DNA of 64,000 bases from Micromonospora sp. WMMD882 (GTDB lineage: Bacteria > Actinomycetota > Actinomycetes > Mycobacteriales > Micromonosporaceae). The stretch lies in contig NZ_CP114903.1 in assembly GCF_027497255.1 (NCBI RefSeq), positions 4,588,001-4,652,000 on the forward strand. Reading direction: 5' to 3'. Position 1 is the first letter of the stretch; each line of letters opens with the position of its first letter. The notes below the pieces were generated by a model, which was not told where the DNA came from, did no database searches, and saw nothing but the letters and a program-made list of their open reading frames with translations. This document shows positions 16,665 to 25,214 of the stretch, piece by piece. The translations under genes and the position numbers were made by a program.

Positions 16665-16919
16665 ATGGCCCCCGTGACGGCACAGCAGCTCGCCCAGACC
16701 CGGCTCGTCCCCGCCGACGCGGTACTCCGGCAGGAGGTCGACTTCCGGAGCTACCCGTACCGGCATGTCGCGGTCGTCGCCCGCGCGAAGTTCGGCAAGA
16801 GCAACGCCACCCAACTCCTGGAGGCCGTCGAGTACCTGGGCCAGTACGGCTGGACGCTCGTCAACGTCACCACCGGACCCGGCGGTCACCTCTTCTACGC
16901 GCTCCTCCGCCGCGCCTGA
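16665..16919 (+). CDS. Small DUF4177-like protein
   Basis: An 84-residue soluble protein starts at the ATG at 16665. 'HVAVVARAKFGKSNATQLLEAVEYLGQYGW' pieces followed by 'TLVNVT' and 'HLFYALLRR' resemble the strand-helix-strand of DUF4177-type small proteins, in which a Gly-Trp pair closes the helix. The function is unknown. It is divergent from the SRPBCC gene. The frame remains open far upstream, but codon bias and the position of the conserved part support this short start. Confidence 0.6.
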   Translation: MAPVTAQQLAQTRLVPADAVLRQEVDFRSYPYRHVAVVARAKFGKSNATQLLEAVEYLGQYGWTLVNVTTGPGGHLFYALLRRA

Positions 16920-16950
16920 CCCCGAAACGGCCGCTGTGCCGACCGCGACG

Positions 16951-16997
16951 CCCGTTGGCTGGCCGTAACGCCCGTTGGCTGGCCGTAACGCCCGTGG
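16951..16997. repeat. 20-bp tandem repeat
   Basis: Two perfect copies of CCCGTTGGCTGGCCGTAACG and a degenerate start of a third follow directly after the small DUF4177-like gene. Confidence 0.85.
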
Positions 16998-17041
16998 GCC
17001 GACTCCAGATCCTGGCAACGGCGCCTTCCGCGTCCCTGGAC

Positions 17042-17062
17042 AGCGCGATATCCGGGAAACGG
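17042..17062. repeat. Dispersed REP-like element, half copy B
   Basis: AGCGCGATATCCGGGAAAC matches the flank of the REP-like palindrome near 62,690 (inverted) with about two mismatches, but the hairpin part is missing. Confidence 0.4.
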
Positions 17063-17071
17063 CCACGCGGG

Positions 17072-17126
17072 CCGGGCCGGGCCGGGCCGGGCGGGCGGGC
17101 CGGGCGGGTGGGAGGGTGGGAGGGGG
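17072..17126 (+). other. G-quadruplex-forming tract at the 3' end of the ABC permease gene
   Basis: From 17102 to 17126 six G-runs (five of 3 and one of 5) are separated by single bases (C, T, A, T, A). More GGG runs with short loops extend back to 17072. It ends one base before the permease stop codon and lies on the strand opposite to that gene. Confidence 0.6.
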
Positions 17127-18818
17127 TCAGCGGCGGGGGGTGATGGAGGTCAGCAGTTCGGGCATGCGGCGGTCGAGCACGTCACCGGCCAGGTACGCGC
17201 CGAGCAGCGCCGCGCCCACCCCGTACGCCAGACCGACCGGCAGGGCCAGCCAGAGCCAGACCGTCCCGCCCAGCGCCGCCCCCAGCACCAGCGGCACCGA
17301 GGCGGCAGCCGCGCCGACCATGCTGAGCAGGCTCAGGAAACTCTTCGCCACCCCGGCGCCGGTGTTGACGGCGAACGGGTTGCTCGTCTCCGGCAGCGCG
17401 TACGCGCCGAGCACCGAGACGAACAGGTTCACCGCCAGCCCCACCCCGTACGTGCCGAGCAGGGTGCCCGCCGCCAGGCCGAGCCAGGCTGGCTGGCCCA
17501 GCACCAGCGCCACCACCACGCTGATGCCCAGCAGGATCGGCACCACGTAGATCGAGAAGGCTGCCATCCGGGCCTGCAACTCGACCCGGCCGGGCACTCC
17601 GGCGACCACGTTCGCCGCGTACGCGCTGCCGTCGAAGCCGAACTGGTTGGCCAGGGTGAGCGAGGCGAGCACCCCGACGAACAGCAGCGAGAAGGTGACC
17701 ACCAGCGGTGAGACGTCGAACCCGGGCCCGTCGGCCCCGAAGCCGGAGCCGCCCAGGTTCACCATGAGCGGCACGAAGACCCCGACCACGCCGAGGGTGA
17801 TCAGGTTGGCCCGGCGGCGGGCGTCCCGCCACCAGTAACGGCATTCCCGGGCGACCAGCGCGCCGAACCGGTCCCGCCGCGCCCAGCCCACCGCCTTCGG
17901 GAAGAGCTGCTCCACGGCGGCGCCCCGGGCTGCGGCGCTCCGGGCCGGGGCGGGGCCGGCGCCGCTCGCGCCGACCATCGCCGACTCCAGCGACCGGGAC
18001 CACCAGGCCAGCAGCGCGACGATGGTCGCCACGGCGATCAGTAGTTTGACCGGGACCGCCCAGGCCCGTCCCTCGGCGACGTCGATGCCGACCGTCCAGG
18101 GGGCGCCGAACGGGGTCCAGCCGACCACCCGGGCCACCCCGGCCAGCCGTTCCCAGTCGGCCCGTTCGGCGGCGGCGACCACCGCGAGCTGCACCGGCCC
18201 GAGCAGCGCGGCGAGCACGGCGAGCAGCACGGCGGCCAGGTCACGGACCCGGCGGGACCGCAGCATGCTGGCGAACGCGCTGGTGAGCGCACGGCTCGCG
18301 GCGACGCAGAGCAGCAGGCCGGCGACCACCCCGACCATTTCCACCAGCCCGGCGGCCCAGCCGCCGGTCAGCCACGCGGTGACCACCAGGCCGCTGGTGG
18401 CGAGCAGGGTGGCCAGCGCGGGCAGGCTGACCAGGGCGGCGGCGAAGAGCCCGCCGACCAGGGTGCGCCGGGTCAGTGGCAGCAGCGCGAAGCGGGCCGG
18501 GTCGAGCGTCTCGTCCACGCCGAAGAAGACCAGCGGCAGCAGCGCCCAGCCGAGCAGCAGCAGGCCACCGCCGAAGCCGGCGGCGAGCACCGCGAACTCC
18601 GGCGCGTCGGCCAACCCGGGGCCGGCGAGCAGGAAGAACCCGACCCCGGTGAACCAGAGCGCGAAGACGAGACCGACCACGAAGAGGATCACCCGCCAGC
18701 GTTGGCCGCGGGTGCTGTTCGCCGTGACGCGAAGTTTCAGCCGGACGAAGTGCCGGGCCGACACCGACCGGACCGGATCGGCGGGCGTCAGCGCGTCCGG
18801 GGTCACGTCGACAGCCAC
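17127..18818 (-). CDS. ABC transporter permease, ABC-2-like
   Basis: This 563-residue integral membrane protein has about 12-14 hydrophobic helices, for example 'VILFVVGLVFALWFTGVGFFLLAG', 'GLVEMVGVVAGLLLCVAA' and 'FSIYVVPILLGISVVVAL'. The GTG at 18816-18818 has GAGGAG five bases upstream and overlaps the end of the ATPase gene by 16 bases, showing translational coupling. The partner ATPase makes this a two-component exporter of ABC-2 type. The substrate is unknown. The AfsR-like regulator gene directly upstream may control it. Confidence 0.82.
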   Translation of the reverse strand: MAVDVTPDALTPADPVRSVSARHFVRLKLRVTANSTRGQRWRVILFVVGLVFALWFTGVGFFLLAGPGLADAPEFAVLAAGFGGGLLLLGWALLPLVFFGVDETLDPARFALLPLTRRTLVGGLFAAALVSLPALATLLATSGLVVTAWLTGGWAAGLVEMVGVVAGLLLCVAASRALTSAFASMLRSRRVRDLAAVLLAVLAALLGPVQLAVVAAAERADWERLAGVARVVGWTPFGAPWTVGIDVAEGRAWAVPVKLLIAVATIVALLAWWSRSLESAMVGASGAGPAPARSAAARGAAVEQLFPKAVGWARRDRFGALVARECRYWWRDARRRANLITLGVVGVFVPLMVNLGGSGFGADGPGFDVSPLVVTFSLLFVGVLASLTLANQFGFDGSAYAANVVAGVPGRVELQARMAAFSIYVVPILLGISVVVALVLGQPAWLGLAAGTLLGTYGVGLAVNLFVSVLGAYALPETSNPFAVNTGAGVAKSFLSLLSMVGAAAASVPLVLGAALGGTVWLWLALPVGLAYGVGAALLGAYLAGDVLDRRMPELLTSITPRR

Positions 18819-19567
18819 GACAGCTCCTCGCCGGTCGCGGTCCGTCCGCCGACCACCTCGACGAAGACCTCCTCCAGGGAACGGTCCCCGCGTACCTCGG
18901 TCAGCGTGCCGACCCGCTTGATCGTCCCGTCCGCGAGGATCGCCACGTGGGTGCAGAGCCGCTCGACGACCTCCATCACGTGGCTGGAGAAGACCACCGT
19001 GCCGCCGCCGGTCACGTACCGGTGCAGGATGTCCCGGATCAGCGCCGCCGACACCGGGTCGACCGCCTCGAACGGCTCGTCCAGCACCAGCAGCCGGGGG
19101 CCGTGCAGCAGCGCGCAGGCCAGGCCGATCTTCTTCTTCATGCCGGCGGAGTAGTCGACCACCAGGGTCCGCCCGGCGTCGCCGAGGGCGAGCACGTCGA
19201 GCAGCTCGGCCGCCCGCCGGTCGACCACCGCCGGGTCCATGCCGCGCAGCAGGCCGTGGTACGCGAGCAGCTCCGCCCCGGTGAGCCGGTCGAAGAGGCG
19301 TACGCCGTCCGGCATCACGCCGAGCAGCCGCTTGGCCTGCACCGGGTCGCCCCACACGTCGTACCCGAGGACCCAGGCCCGGCCGGCGTCGGGGCGCAGC
19401 AGGCCGACGGACATCGACAGGGTGGTGGTCTTGCCGGCGCCGTTCGGGCCGAGCAGGCCGTAGAACGACCCGGCCGGTACGTCGAGGTCGACGCCGGCCA
19501 CCGCCACCTTGCTGTCGAACCGTTTGGCCAGCCCACGCAGGGCCAGCGCCGGGTGGGCACCAGTCAT
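18803..19567 (-). CDS. ABC transporter ATP-binding protein
   Basis: This 254-residue ATPase has Walker A 'LLGPNGAGKTTTLSM' (about 38-52), a signature region that is degenerate ('YSAGMKKK' in place of LSGGQ), Walker B 'LLVLDEPFEAVDP' and a switch histidine in 'VVFSSHVMEVVERLC'. The degenerate signature is usual in the ABC-2/daunorubicin-type exporter ATPases. The start is an ATG nine bases after the regulator gene. It powers the permease encoded next. Confidence 0.93.
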   Translation of the reverse strand: MTGAHPALALRGLAKRFDSKVAVAGVDLDVPAGSFYGLLGPNGAGKTTTLSMSVGLLRPDAGRAWVLGYDVWGDPVQAKRLLGVMPDGVRLFDRLTGAELLAYHGLLRGMDPAVVDRRAAELLDVLALGDAGRTLVVDYSAGMKKKIGLACALLHGPRLLVLDEPFEAVDPVSAALIRDILHRYVTGGGTVVFSSHVMEVVERLCTHVAILADGTIKRVGTLTEVRGDRSLEEVFVEVVGGRTATGEELSWLST

Positions 19568-19576
19568 GGACCGAAC

Positions 19577-22500
19577 CTATCCGGCCCCGGCAACCCTTCC
19601 GCTCCTGCTCAGGGACGATCTCGACCTCCACCTCGGGGTGGTGTCGCGGCGGCGACCGACCGTCCCGCCCGGGACCACCCCGGTGCCCGGCAGCGGGCGG
19701 GGGCGACGTCCGGTGGCGTTCCTGGCGTCCGGTAGCGGGCGGGGGCGGCGTCCGGTGGCCTTCGCCAGGCCGGCCCGCGCACGGGCCTGTTCGTCCGCCT
19801 CGTTGATCCGGTCGGCGATCTCCTGGGCCACCCGGTGGCTCCGCCGGGCCGCCGCGCGGTGACCGGCGAGCAGGTACGCCTCACCGAGGGTGTTCCACAC
19901 GTTCGCCTGGAGGTCGGGGCTGAGGCCACGGGCGAGGTCGAGCGCCGCCCGGCCGGACCGGAGCGCCACCCCGGGGCGGCCCAGCCTGATGTGGCTGAGG
20001 GCGAGGTTGGCCAGCGCGTTGGCCTGGCCCGGGCGGCTCAGCCAACGCCGTCTCATCAACAGCAGCGCCCGCCGGCTGTGGCGGATCGCCTCGGCGTGCC
20101 GCCCCAGCCGGGCGTAGAGCAGACCGAGGTTGATCTCCATGCTCGCCACGCCGGGGCCGCCGGACCGTCGTTGCAGCGCCAGCGCCTGCTGGATGTACGT
20201 CAGAGCCTCCCGGTCCCGGCCGAGCAGGTGCAGGTCGATGCCGAGGTTGCTCAGCACGGTGGCCGTCCACTGCCGGCCCAGGTCCGACCTGAGCAGCGCG
20301 ATCGCCCGGCGGTACTCGTCGACCGCCGCCCGGTGCCGACCGAGCCGGCGGTACACCAGACCGAGCTGGTTGCGGGTGATCCCCTCGCCGTCGAGCTGAC
20401 CGAGCCGCTGGTGCAGGGCGAGCGCCTCGGCGAGTCGGGCCAGCGCCGGCTCCGTCCGCCCGGCGCTGTCGTACGCCTGGCCGAGCATCGTCAGGGTGTA
20501 CGCCTCGGCGCCCCGGTCACCCGTCCGACGGGCGACCGCCTCGGCGCGGAGCAGGACGTCGCGCCAGTCGTCCAGGTGCCCCTTGCGGATCAGGTACGGC
20601 GGCAGCAGGTGGGCGAGGCGCAGCACGTGCCGGTCCCCGACCCCGTCCGGGGCGGCCCGGATCGCGGCGAGGATGTTCGGGTACTCCGCGTCGAGCCAGG
20701 CGAGCGCCTCCGGCTCGTCGGCGAACCGCTCCGGTGGGGTCCGGGGGGTCGGGGGCAGCCCCACCGGCAGCACGGGGTACCTGCGGATCAGCCGGGTCGC
20801 CGCGTCGACGGTCGCCACGTACCAGTCGAGCAGGCGCTCCCGGGCGGGCCCGACACCGGCCGGGTCCTCGGCGGCGCACCGCCGCCCGGCGTACTCCCGC
20901 AGCAGGTCGTGCAGTTGGTACCGGTGCGGCTCCACCTGTTGCAGGAGGTGCTCGTCGAGCAGCGATTCGAGCGCGTCCCGGGCGGTCTTCCGGTCCGCGC
21001 CGACCAGCGCCGCCACCGAGGCCGCGGTCACGTCGTTGCCCGGGTGCACGCCGAGCAGTCGGAACTGCCGTCGCCGTTCGGGCGTCAACGCCCGGTACGA
21101 CAGGGCCAGGACGCTCTCGACCGCCCGTCCCCCGGCGTGGAGCTCGTCGAGCCGGTGGTTCTCGTCGGTGAGCCGGGTGACGAGGTGGCCGAGCTGCCAC
21201 GCCGGTCGGGCGCGTAGCCGCCGCGCGGCGATCGCCACGGCCAGCGGCAGGTGGCCGCAGCAGGTCAGTAACGCGTCGGCGGCGGCGGGTTCGGCGGTCA
21301 CCCGGTCCGGGCCGAGGATCATGGTGAGCAGGTCCCACGACTCCGTCCGGTCCAGCACGTCCAGTCGGATCGGGTGGGCGCCGTCCACGGCCAGACTGCG
21401 CCGGCTCGTCACGATCACCAGGCAGCCGGGGCCGGTCGGCAGCAGCGGGAGGAGCTGCGCCTCGTCTGCCGCGTTGTCCAGCACGAGCAGCACCCGCTGG
21501 CCGGACAGCCGGTCCCGGAACACCGCCGCGCGGGCCTCCACGGTCGCCGGGACGCTGGACGCGGGGACACCCAGCAGCCTGAGCAGGGACTCCAGCACTT
21601 CGGCGGGGTCGGCCGGGGCGGCGTCCGCGGTGAAGCCGCGCAGGTCGACGTAGAGCTGACCGTCGGGGTACGCGCCGGTGAGGCGGTGCGCGGCGTGCAC
21701 CGCCAGCCGGGTCTTGCCCACCCCGGCCATCCCCTCGATGGTGACGACGGGGACGGCGGTCTCCGACGTGTCGGTGACGCTGATGTCCCGTACCGCCGCC
21801 AGCTCGGCCCGTCGGCCGACGAACTCCGTGATGTCGGGTGGCAGGTGCCGGTACGCGCTGGCCAGCGCGCGACCCGCGTCGGGCGGCTGGCCAGCGCCGT
21901 CCGCGTGCCCGGTGTCGGGTCCGGGCCGACCGCTCGGCCCGGGATCTCCCGTGACGATCCGCCGGTGCAGCTCCCGGGTCTGCTCCGACGGCTCGGCGCC
22001 CAACTCGGTCACCGTCCGTCGGCGCAGCTCCCGGAAGACGGTCAGCGCGTCGGAGCGCCGCCCGACCCGGCTGTGCGCCGTCATGAGCTGCCGGGCGAAG
22101 CGCTCGTCCAGCGGATGCTCGGCGACCAGCCGGACCAGCTCGGGGGTCAGGCCGGCGAGCTGGCCGTCGGCGAGGCGCGCGTCGACGTACGCCGCGATCG
22201 CGTCGGTCCGGGCCTCGTTCAGGGCCGCCGCGCTGAGTTCGATCACCAGCCCCGACAGGCCGCTGAAGGCGGGACCCCGCCAGAGTCGGAGGGCGGCGCG
22301 CAGCAGCCGGATCGCGGCCGCCGTGTCGCCGTGGCCGCGCGCGGTCTCGGCGGCGGCGACCGCGGCCCGGAACTGGTCGAGGTCGCACTGCTCCGGCGCC
22401 ACCTGGAGCTGGTAGGCCGAGGAGCTGGTGACGATGGGCGCGGCGGCGCGGCTGCCGCCCGGGGACAGCCGTCGGCGCAGGTCCGAGACGAGTCCCTGGA

Positions 22501-22708
22501 GCTGCACCCGGTGGGACCGGGGTGGGGAGTCCGGCCAGAGCTCGTCGACGATGAGGTCCACCGGGACGGGCTGGTTGGCGTGGGCGAGGAGCAGCGCGAG
22601 CACCAGGGTCCGTTGTGGACCGCCGAGGTCCACCGGCGTGCCGCCCGACTCGACGGCCACCGGGCCGAGCGCCCGGAAGTACAGCTCCACACGAGGCTCC
22701 ACGGTCAC
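19577..22708 (-). CDS. AfsR/SARP-type transcriptional regulator (BTAD, NB-ARC, TPR)
   Basis: This is a 1043-residue regulator. In order: an OmpR-like winged helix (about 10-100, 'GGPQRTLVLALLLAHANQPV'), a BTAD domain (about 105-250, ending 'LGAEPSEQTRELHRRIV'), an NB-ARC ATPase with P-loop 'GMAGVGKTRLAVHAA' and 'VLLVLDNAADEAQLLPLLP', and at least six TPR units from about residue 700 (GNQLGLVYRRLGRHRAAVDEY-like). AfsR-type proteins activate secondary metabolism genes after nucleotide-dependent oligomerisation. The C-terminus carries two copies of 'ATGRRPRPLP', made by a direct DNA repeat. The gene is followed after nine bases by the ABC exporter, so its nearest likely target is that exporter. 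Confidence 0.92.
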   Translation of the reverse strand: MTVEPRVELYFRALGPVAVESGGTPVDLGGPQRTLVLALLLAHANQPVPVDLIVDELWPDSPPRSHRVQLQGLVSDLRRRLSPGGSRAAAPIVTSSSAYQLQVAPEQCDLDQFRAAVAAAETARGHGDTAAAIRLLRAALRLWRGPAFSGLSGLVIELSAAALNEARTDAIAAYVDARLADGQLAGLTPELVRLVAEHPLDERFARQLMTAHSRVGRRSDALTVFRELRRRTVTELGAEPSEQTRELHRRIVTGDPGPSGRPGPDTGHADGAGQPPDAGRALASAYRHLPPDITEFVGRRAELAAVRDISVTDTSETAVPVVTIEGMAGVGKTRLAVHAAHRLTGAYPDGQLYVDLRGFTADAAPADPAEVLESLLRLLGVPASSVPATVEARAAVFRDRLSGQRVLLVLDNAADEAQLLPLLPTGPGCLVIVTSRRSLAVDGAHPIRLDVLDRTESWDLLTMILGPDRVTAEPAAADALLTCCGHLPLAVAIAARRLRARPAWQLGHLVTRLTDENHRLDELHAGGRAVESVLALSYRALTPERRRQFRLLGVHPGNDVTAASVAALVGADRKTARDALESLLDEHLLQQVEPHRYQLHDLLREYAGRRCAAEDPAGVGPARERLLDWYVATVDAATRLIRRYPVLPVGLPPTPRTPPERFADEPEALAWLDAEYPNILAAIRAAPDGVGDRHVLRLAHLLPPYLIRKGHLDDWRDVLLRAEAVARRTGDRGAEAYTLTMLGQAYDSAGRTEPALARLAEALALHQRLGQLDGEGITRNQLGLVYRRLGRHRAAVDEYRRAIALLRSDLGRQWTATVLSNLGIDLHLLGRDREALTYIQQALALQRRSGGPGVASMEINLGLLYARLGRHAEAIRHSRRALLLMRRRWLSRPGQANALANLALSHIRLGRPGVALRSGRAALDLARGLSPDLQANVWNTLGEAYLLAGHRAAARRSHRVAQEIADRINEADEQARARAGLAKATGRRPRPLPDARNATGRRPRPLPGTGVVPGGTVGRRRDTTPRWRSRSSLSRSGRVAGAG

Positions 22709-23042
22709 GTCGTCACCCAGGCGTTACCGTCACCGGTCCGTCATGTCGTGTCATGTCACCTGTCCGTCAGACTACCCGAAGTGGCGCTTAGCGATTAGTT
22801 AGTGACCGTTGCTAACGTCCGGGCTCCCGGGGCGCGGCGGACCGGCCGCCTGTCGTCCGGGAAGGTGACCGAGGTGTCCGACCGGGTCCACGCCGCTCGC
22901 GCAGCGGCCTGCCGCCCGGAGGTACGGGGGTGGGCGCCCGGCACGTCCCGGACCACAGTGGACCCGGACGGACCGCGACGTCGTGCGGCCTCCCGGCAGG
23001 GGAGCGACCGCACGACGTCGCGGTCCGGACCGCCCCGGCCGC
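22709..23042. other. Intergenic stretch with regulator promoter and symporter terminator
   Basis: This is 334 bp without a convincing gene. The half near the AfsR-like gene contains direct repeats (TCATGTC twice, 22741-22756), repeated TTAG tetramers and a GTTAG-N9-CTAAC inverted repeat (22798-22816), a plausible operator. The other half holds the hairpin at 22969-23027. A short open frame on the plus strand lacks codon bias support. Confidence 0.5.
22969..23027 (-). terminator. Strong hairpin terminator after the second symporter gene
   Basis: A perfect 20-bp inverted repeat (arms 22969-22988 and 23008-23027, core GACGTCGTGCGG) with a 19-base loop lies 15 bases after the stop codon of the symporter gene. 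No U-tract. Confidence 0.85.
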
Positions 23043-24701
23043 TCAGGCGGGCGTCCTGCCGTGCAGCCGTAGTGACTCCGGGGTGTGCAGGCGGAGCATG
23101 GTGGTGGCGATGTCGGCGGGGGCGCGGCGGCGGGACGCCACCGAGACGGCCACCATGACCGTGAAGGCCAGCGGGACCGTCCAGGCGGCCGGTTGGGCGA
23201 TCAGGGTGGCCGGCCAGCCGGTCAGCGGCGGGCCGAGCACGGTCAGCAGCACCGCGCCGACGGCCGCGCCGCCGCCGGCCAGGATGCCGGCGGCCGCGCC
23301 CACGTCGGTCAGGCCGCGCCACCAGATGCCCAGCACCAGCAGCGGGCAGAAGCTGGACGCGGCCACCGCGAAGGCCAACCCGACGACCTGCGACACGTCC
23401 AGCCCGGAGACGTTCAGCGCCAGCGCCGCCGGCACCGCCCCGGCGATCAGGGTGGCCAGCCGGAAGCCGCGTACCGAGCCCTGGCCGAGCACGTCGGTGG
23501 AGATCACCCCGGCGACGCTGGTGAGTAGCCCGGACGAGGTGGACAGGAACGCGGCGAACGCCCCGGCGGCGACCAGCGCGGCGAGCAGCCGGCCGGTGGT
23601 CCCGTCGCCGAGGGCGGCCCCGGGCAGCAGCACCACCACCGCGTCGGTCTGCCCGGTGACCAGCAGGTGCGGGGTGTAGATCCGGCCGAGCACCCCGTAC
23701 AGGGTGGGCAGCAGGTAGAACGCGCCGACCAGGGCGAGCACCACCAGGGTGGTCCGGCGGGCCGCCGCGCCGTCCGGGTTGGTGTAGAAACGCACCAGCA
23801 CGTGCGGCAGCCCCATGGTCCCGAGGAACGTCGCCAGGATCAGCGAGTACGTGCCGAACAGCCCCCGGTCGTCGTCCCCGGCGGTGCTGGGCAGCAGCCA
23901 GTCGGCGGCGTCGGTGTCGACTCCGGTGACCTCCGGCACCGGGTCACCGGCGGCGAAGGTCAGCTCGTCGCCGGGACGTACCTCGCGGACCGTCCCGTCG
24001 GGGAAGGTGAGCGCCGCCGGGTGCTCGACCACGACGGTGGTCGCGGTCCGAAACGCCGGCCCGTCGGGCGGGGTCACCGCCGGGCGGCCGTCGGCCTGCC
24101 ACTGCAACACCAGGAAGATCACCGGTACGGCCAGCGCGGTCAGCTTCAGCCAGTACTGGAACGCCTGCACGAAGGTGATCGCCCGCATCCCGCCGAACGC
24201 CACGTTCGCGGTGACCACCGCCGCGACCAGCAGCGCCCCGACCGGGTACGGCGAGCCGGTCAGCGTGGTCAGGATCAGCCCCGCCCCCTGGAGCTGCGGC
24301 ACCAGGTACAACCACCCGATGAAGATCACGAAGACGGTGGCCAGCGCCCGCAGCTTGCGGGAGCCCAGCCGCAGCTCGCAGAAGTCCGGCAGGGTGAACG
24401 CGCCGGAGCGGCGCAGCGGGGCGGCCACGAACAGCAGCAACGCCAGGTAGCCGGCGGCGAACCCGACCGGGTACCAGAGCACGTCCACGCCGTGCTTGAG
24501 GATCAGGCCGGCGATGCCGAGGAAGGACGCCGCCGACAGGTACTCCCCGCCGATCGCGGCGGCGTTCCAGGTCGGGCTGACCGTGCGGGAGGCGACCAGG
24601 AAGTCGGAGGTGGTCCGGGCCACCCGCAGGCCGTAGAAGCCGATCGCCACGGTGGCCAGGGTGACCGCCACGATCGCCGGCACCACGTACCCGTTGCCCA
24701 C
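23043..24701 (-). CDS. Sodium:solute symporter, second ActP-like copy
   Basis: This 552-residue polytopic protein of the SSS family has 'TSDFLVASRTVSPTWNAAAIGGEYLSAASFLGIAG' pieces, 'TFVQAFQYWLKLTALAVPV' and 'LPHVLVRFYTNPDGAAARR'. Compared with the first copy it has an extra hydrophilic loop (about 210-275, with charged repeats 'GTVREVRPGDELTFAAGD') between two membrane helices. The substrate is likely a monocarboxylate but is not proven. It starts one base after the small DUF485-like gene and ends in a very strong hairpin. Confidence 0.88.
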   Translation of the reverse strand: MGNGYVVPAIVAVTLATVAIGFYGLRVARTTSDFLVASRTVSPTWNAAAIGGEYLSAASFLGIAGLILKHGVDVLWYPVGFAAGYLALLLFVAAPLRRSGAFTLPDFCELRLGSRKLRALATVFVIFIGWLYLVPQLQGAGLILTTLTGSPYPVGALLVAAVVTANVAFGGMRAITFVQAFQYWLKLTALAVPVIFLVLQWQADGRPAVTPPDGPAFRTATTVVVEHPAALTFPDGTVREVRPGDELTFAAGDPVPEVTGVDTDAADWLLPSTAGDDDRGLFGTYSLILATFLGTMGLPHVLVRFYTNPDGAAARRTTLVVLALVGAFYLLPTLYGVLGRIYTPHLLVTGQTDAVVVLLPGAALGDGTTGRLLAALVAAGAFAAFLSTSSGLLTSVAGVISTDVLGQGSVRGFRLATLIAGAVPAALALNVSGLDVSQVVGLAFAVAASSFCPLLVLGIWWRGLTDVGAAAGILAGGGAAVGAVLLTVLGPPLTGWPATLIAQPAAWTVPLAFTVMVAVSVASRRRAPADIATTMLRLHTPESLRLHGRTPA

Positions 24702-24702
24702 C

Positions 24703-25110
24703 TCAGCGCTCCGGCCGCTGGACCAGGTCGGTGAAGTCCTGTTCGTTGCGTTCGGCCAGCCACACGTACGTCCAGCCGACGGCGACCAGGAACGGGAAGG
24801 CGGCCACCCCGAGCAGCAGCCAGGGCAGGTTCACCCCGGCCACGGTGACCCGGCTGACGGTGGGCGCGATGGCGAACAGCCAGGGCAGCCCGCCCAGCCC
24901 GATCAGCACCACCGCGGCGAGCCGCAGCGCCAGCGCGAGCTGGGCCCGGACCAGCCCCCGGACGAGCGCCTCGCCGACCCGGGTCTGCTCGGTCAGCTCG
25001 CTGCGGGTCCGTTCGACGCCCCGCCGGGACACCTCGGCCAGCACGATCCGCGTCCGCCGGGGTGGGGTCGGCGTGCGGGGGGACGGCACCGGCTCGGTGG
25101 GGGCGGCCAC
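24703..25110 (-). CDS. Small membrane partner protein of the symporter (DUF485-like)
   Basis: A 135-residue protein has a charged N-terminal half and two membrane helices ('LALRLAAVVLIGLGGLPWLFAI' and 'LPWLLLGVAAFPFLVAVGWTY') near the C-terminus. The arrangement (two helices, directly before a symporter gene, one-base spacing) matches the accessory subunit of ActP-like systems, although the sequence is divergent from the other copy. The last residues 'AERNEQDFTDLVQ' are charged and cytoplasmic. Confidence 0.7.
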   Translation of the reverse strand: MAAPTEPVPSPRTPTPPRRTRIVLAEVSRRGVERTRSELTEQTRVGEALVRGLVRAQLALALRLAAVVLIGLGGLPWLFAIAPTVSRVTVAGVNLPWLLLGVAAFPFLVAVGWTYVWLAERNEQDFTDLVQRPER

Positions 25111-25155
25111 TGACGCAGTCTCACCGTCCCGGGCCGTTTGTCAAGTGCCGGAGAA

Positions 25156-25198
25156 CGCCGGGCCGGTTGTGCACAACCTGTGGACAACCGGCCCGGCG
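25156..25198 (-). terminator. Hairpin terminator after the secreted repeat protein gene
   Basis: A perfect 15-bp stem (CGCCGGGCCGGTTGT and its complement, 25156-25170 and 25184-25198) with a 13-base loop sits 17 bases after the stop codon. Confidence 0.8.
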
Positions 25199-25209
25199 TC
25201 TGTGGATAA
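25167..25209. promoter_or_regulatory. Cluster of three DnaA-box-like 9-mers
   Basis: TTGTGCACA (25167-25175), TTGTCCACA on the minus strand (25179-25187) and TTATCCACA on the minus strand (25201-25209). The last two are exact consensus boxes for Streptomyces-type and E. coli-type DnaA. The first two overlap the terminator hairpin. Confidence 0.45.
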
Positions 25210-25214
25210 CTCGC

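Noticed and set aside
22802..23158. Small plus-strand gene between the AfsR-like and symporter genes
   Set aside because: The reading is Arg-rich without a fold, covers the perfect terminator hairpin and overlaps the end of the symporter gene.
25111..25214. Chromosomal replication origin
   Set aside because: DnaA-box-like 9-mers occur, but there is no dnaA, dnaN, recF, rpmH or AT-rich unwinding region, and only three boxes.
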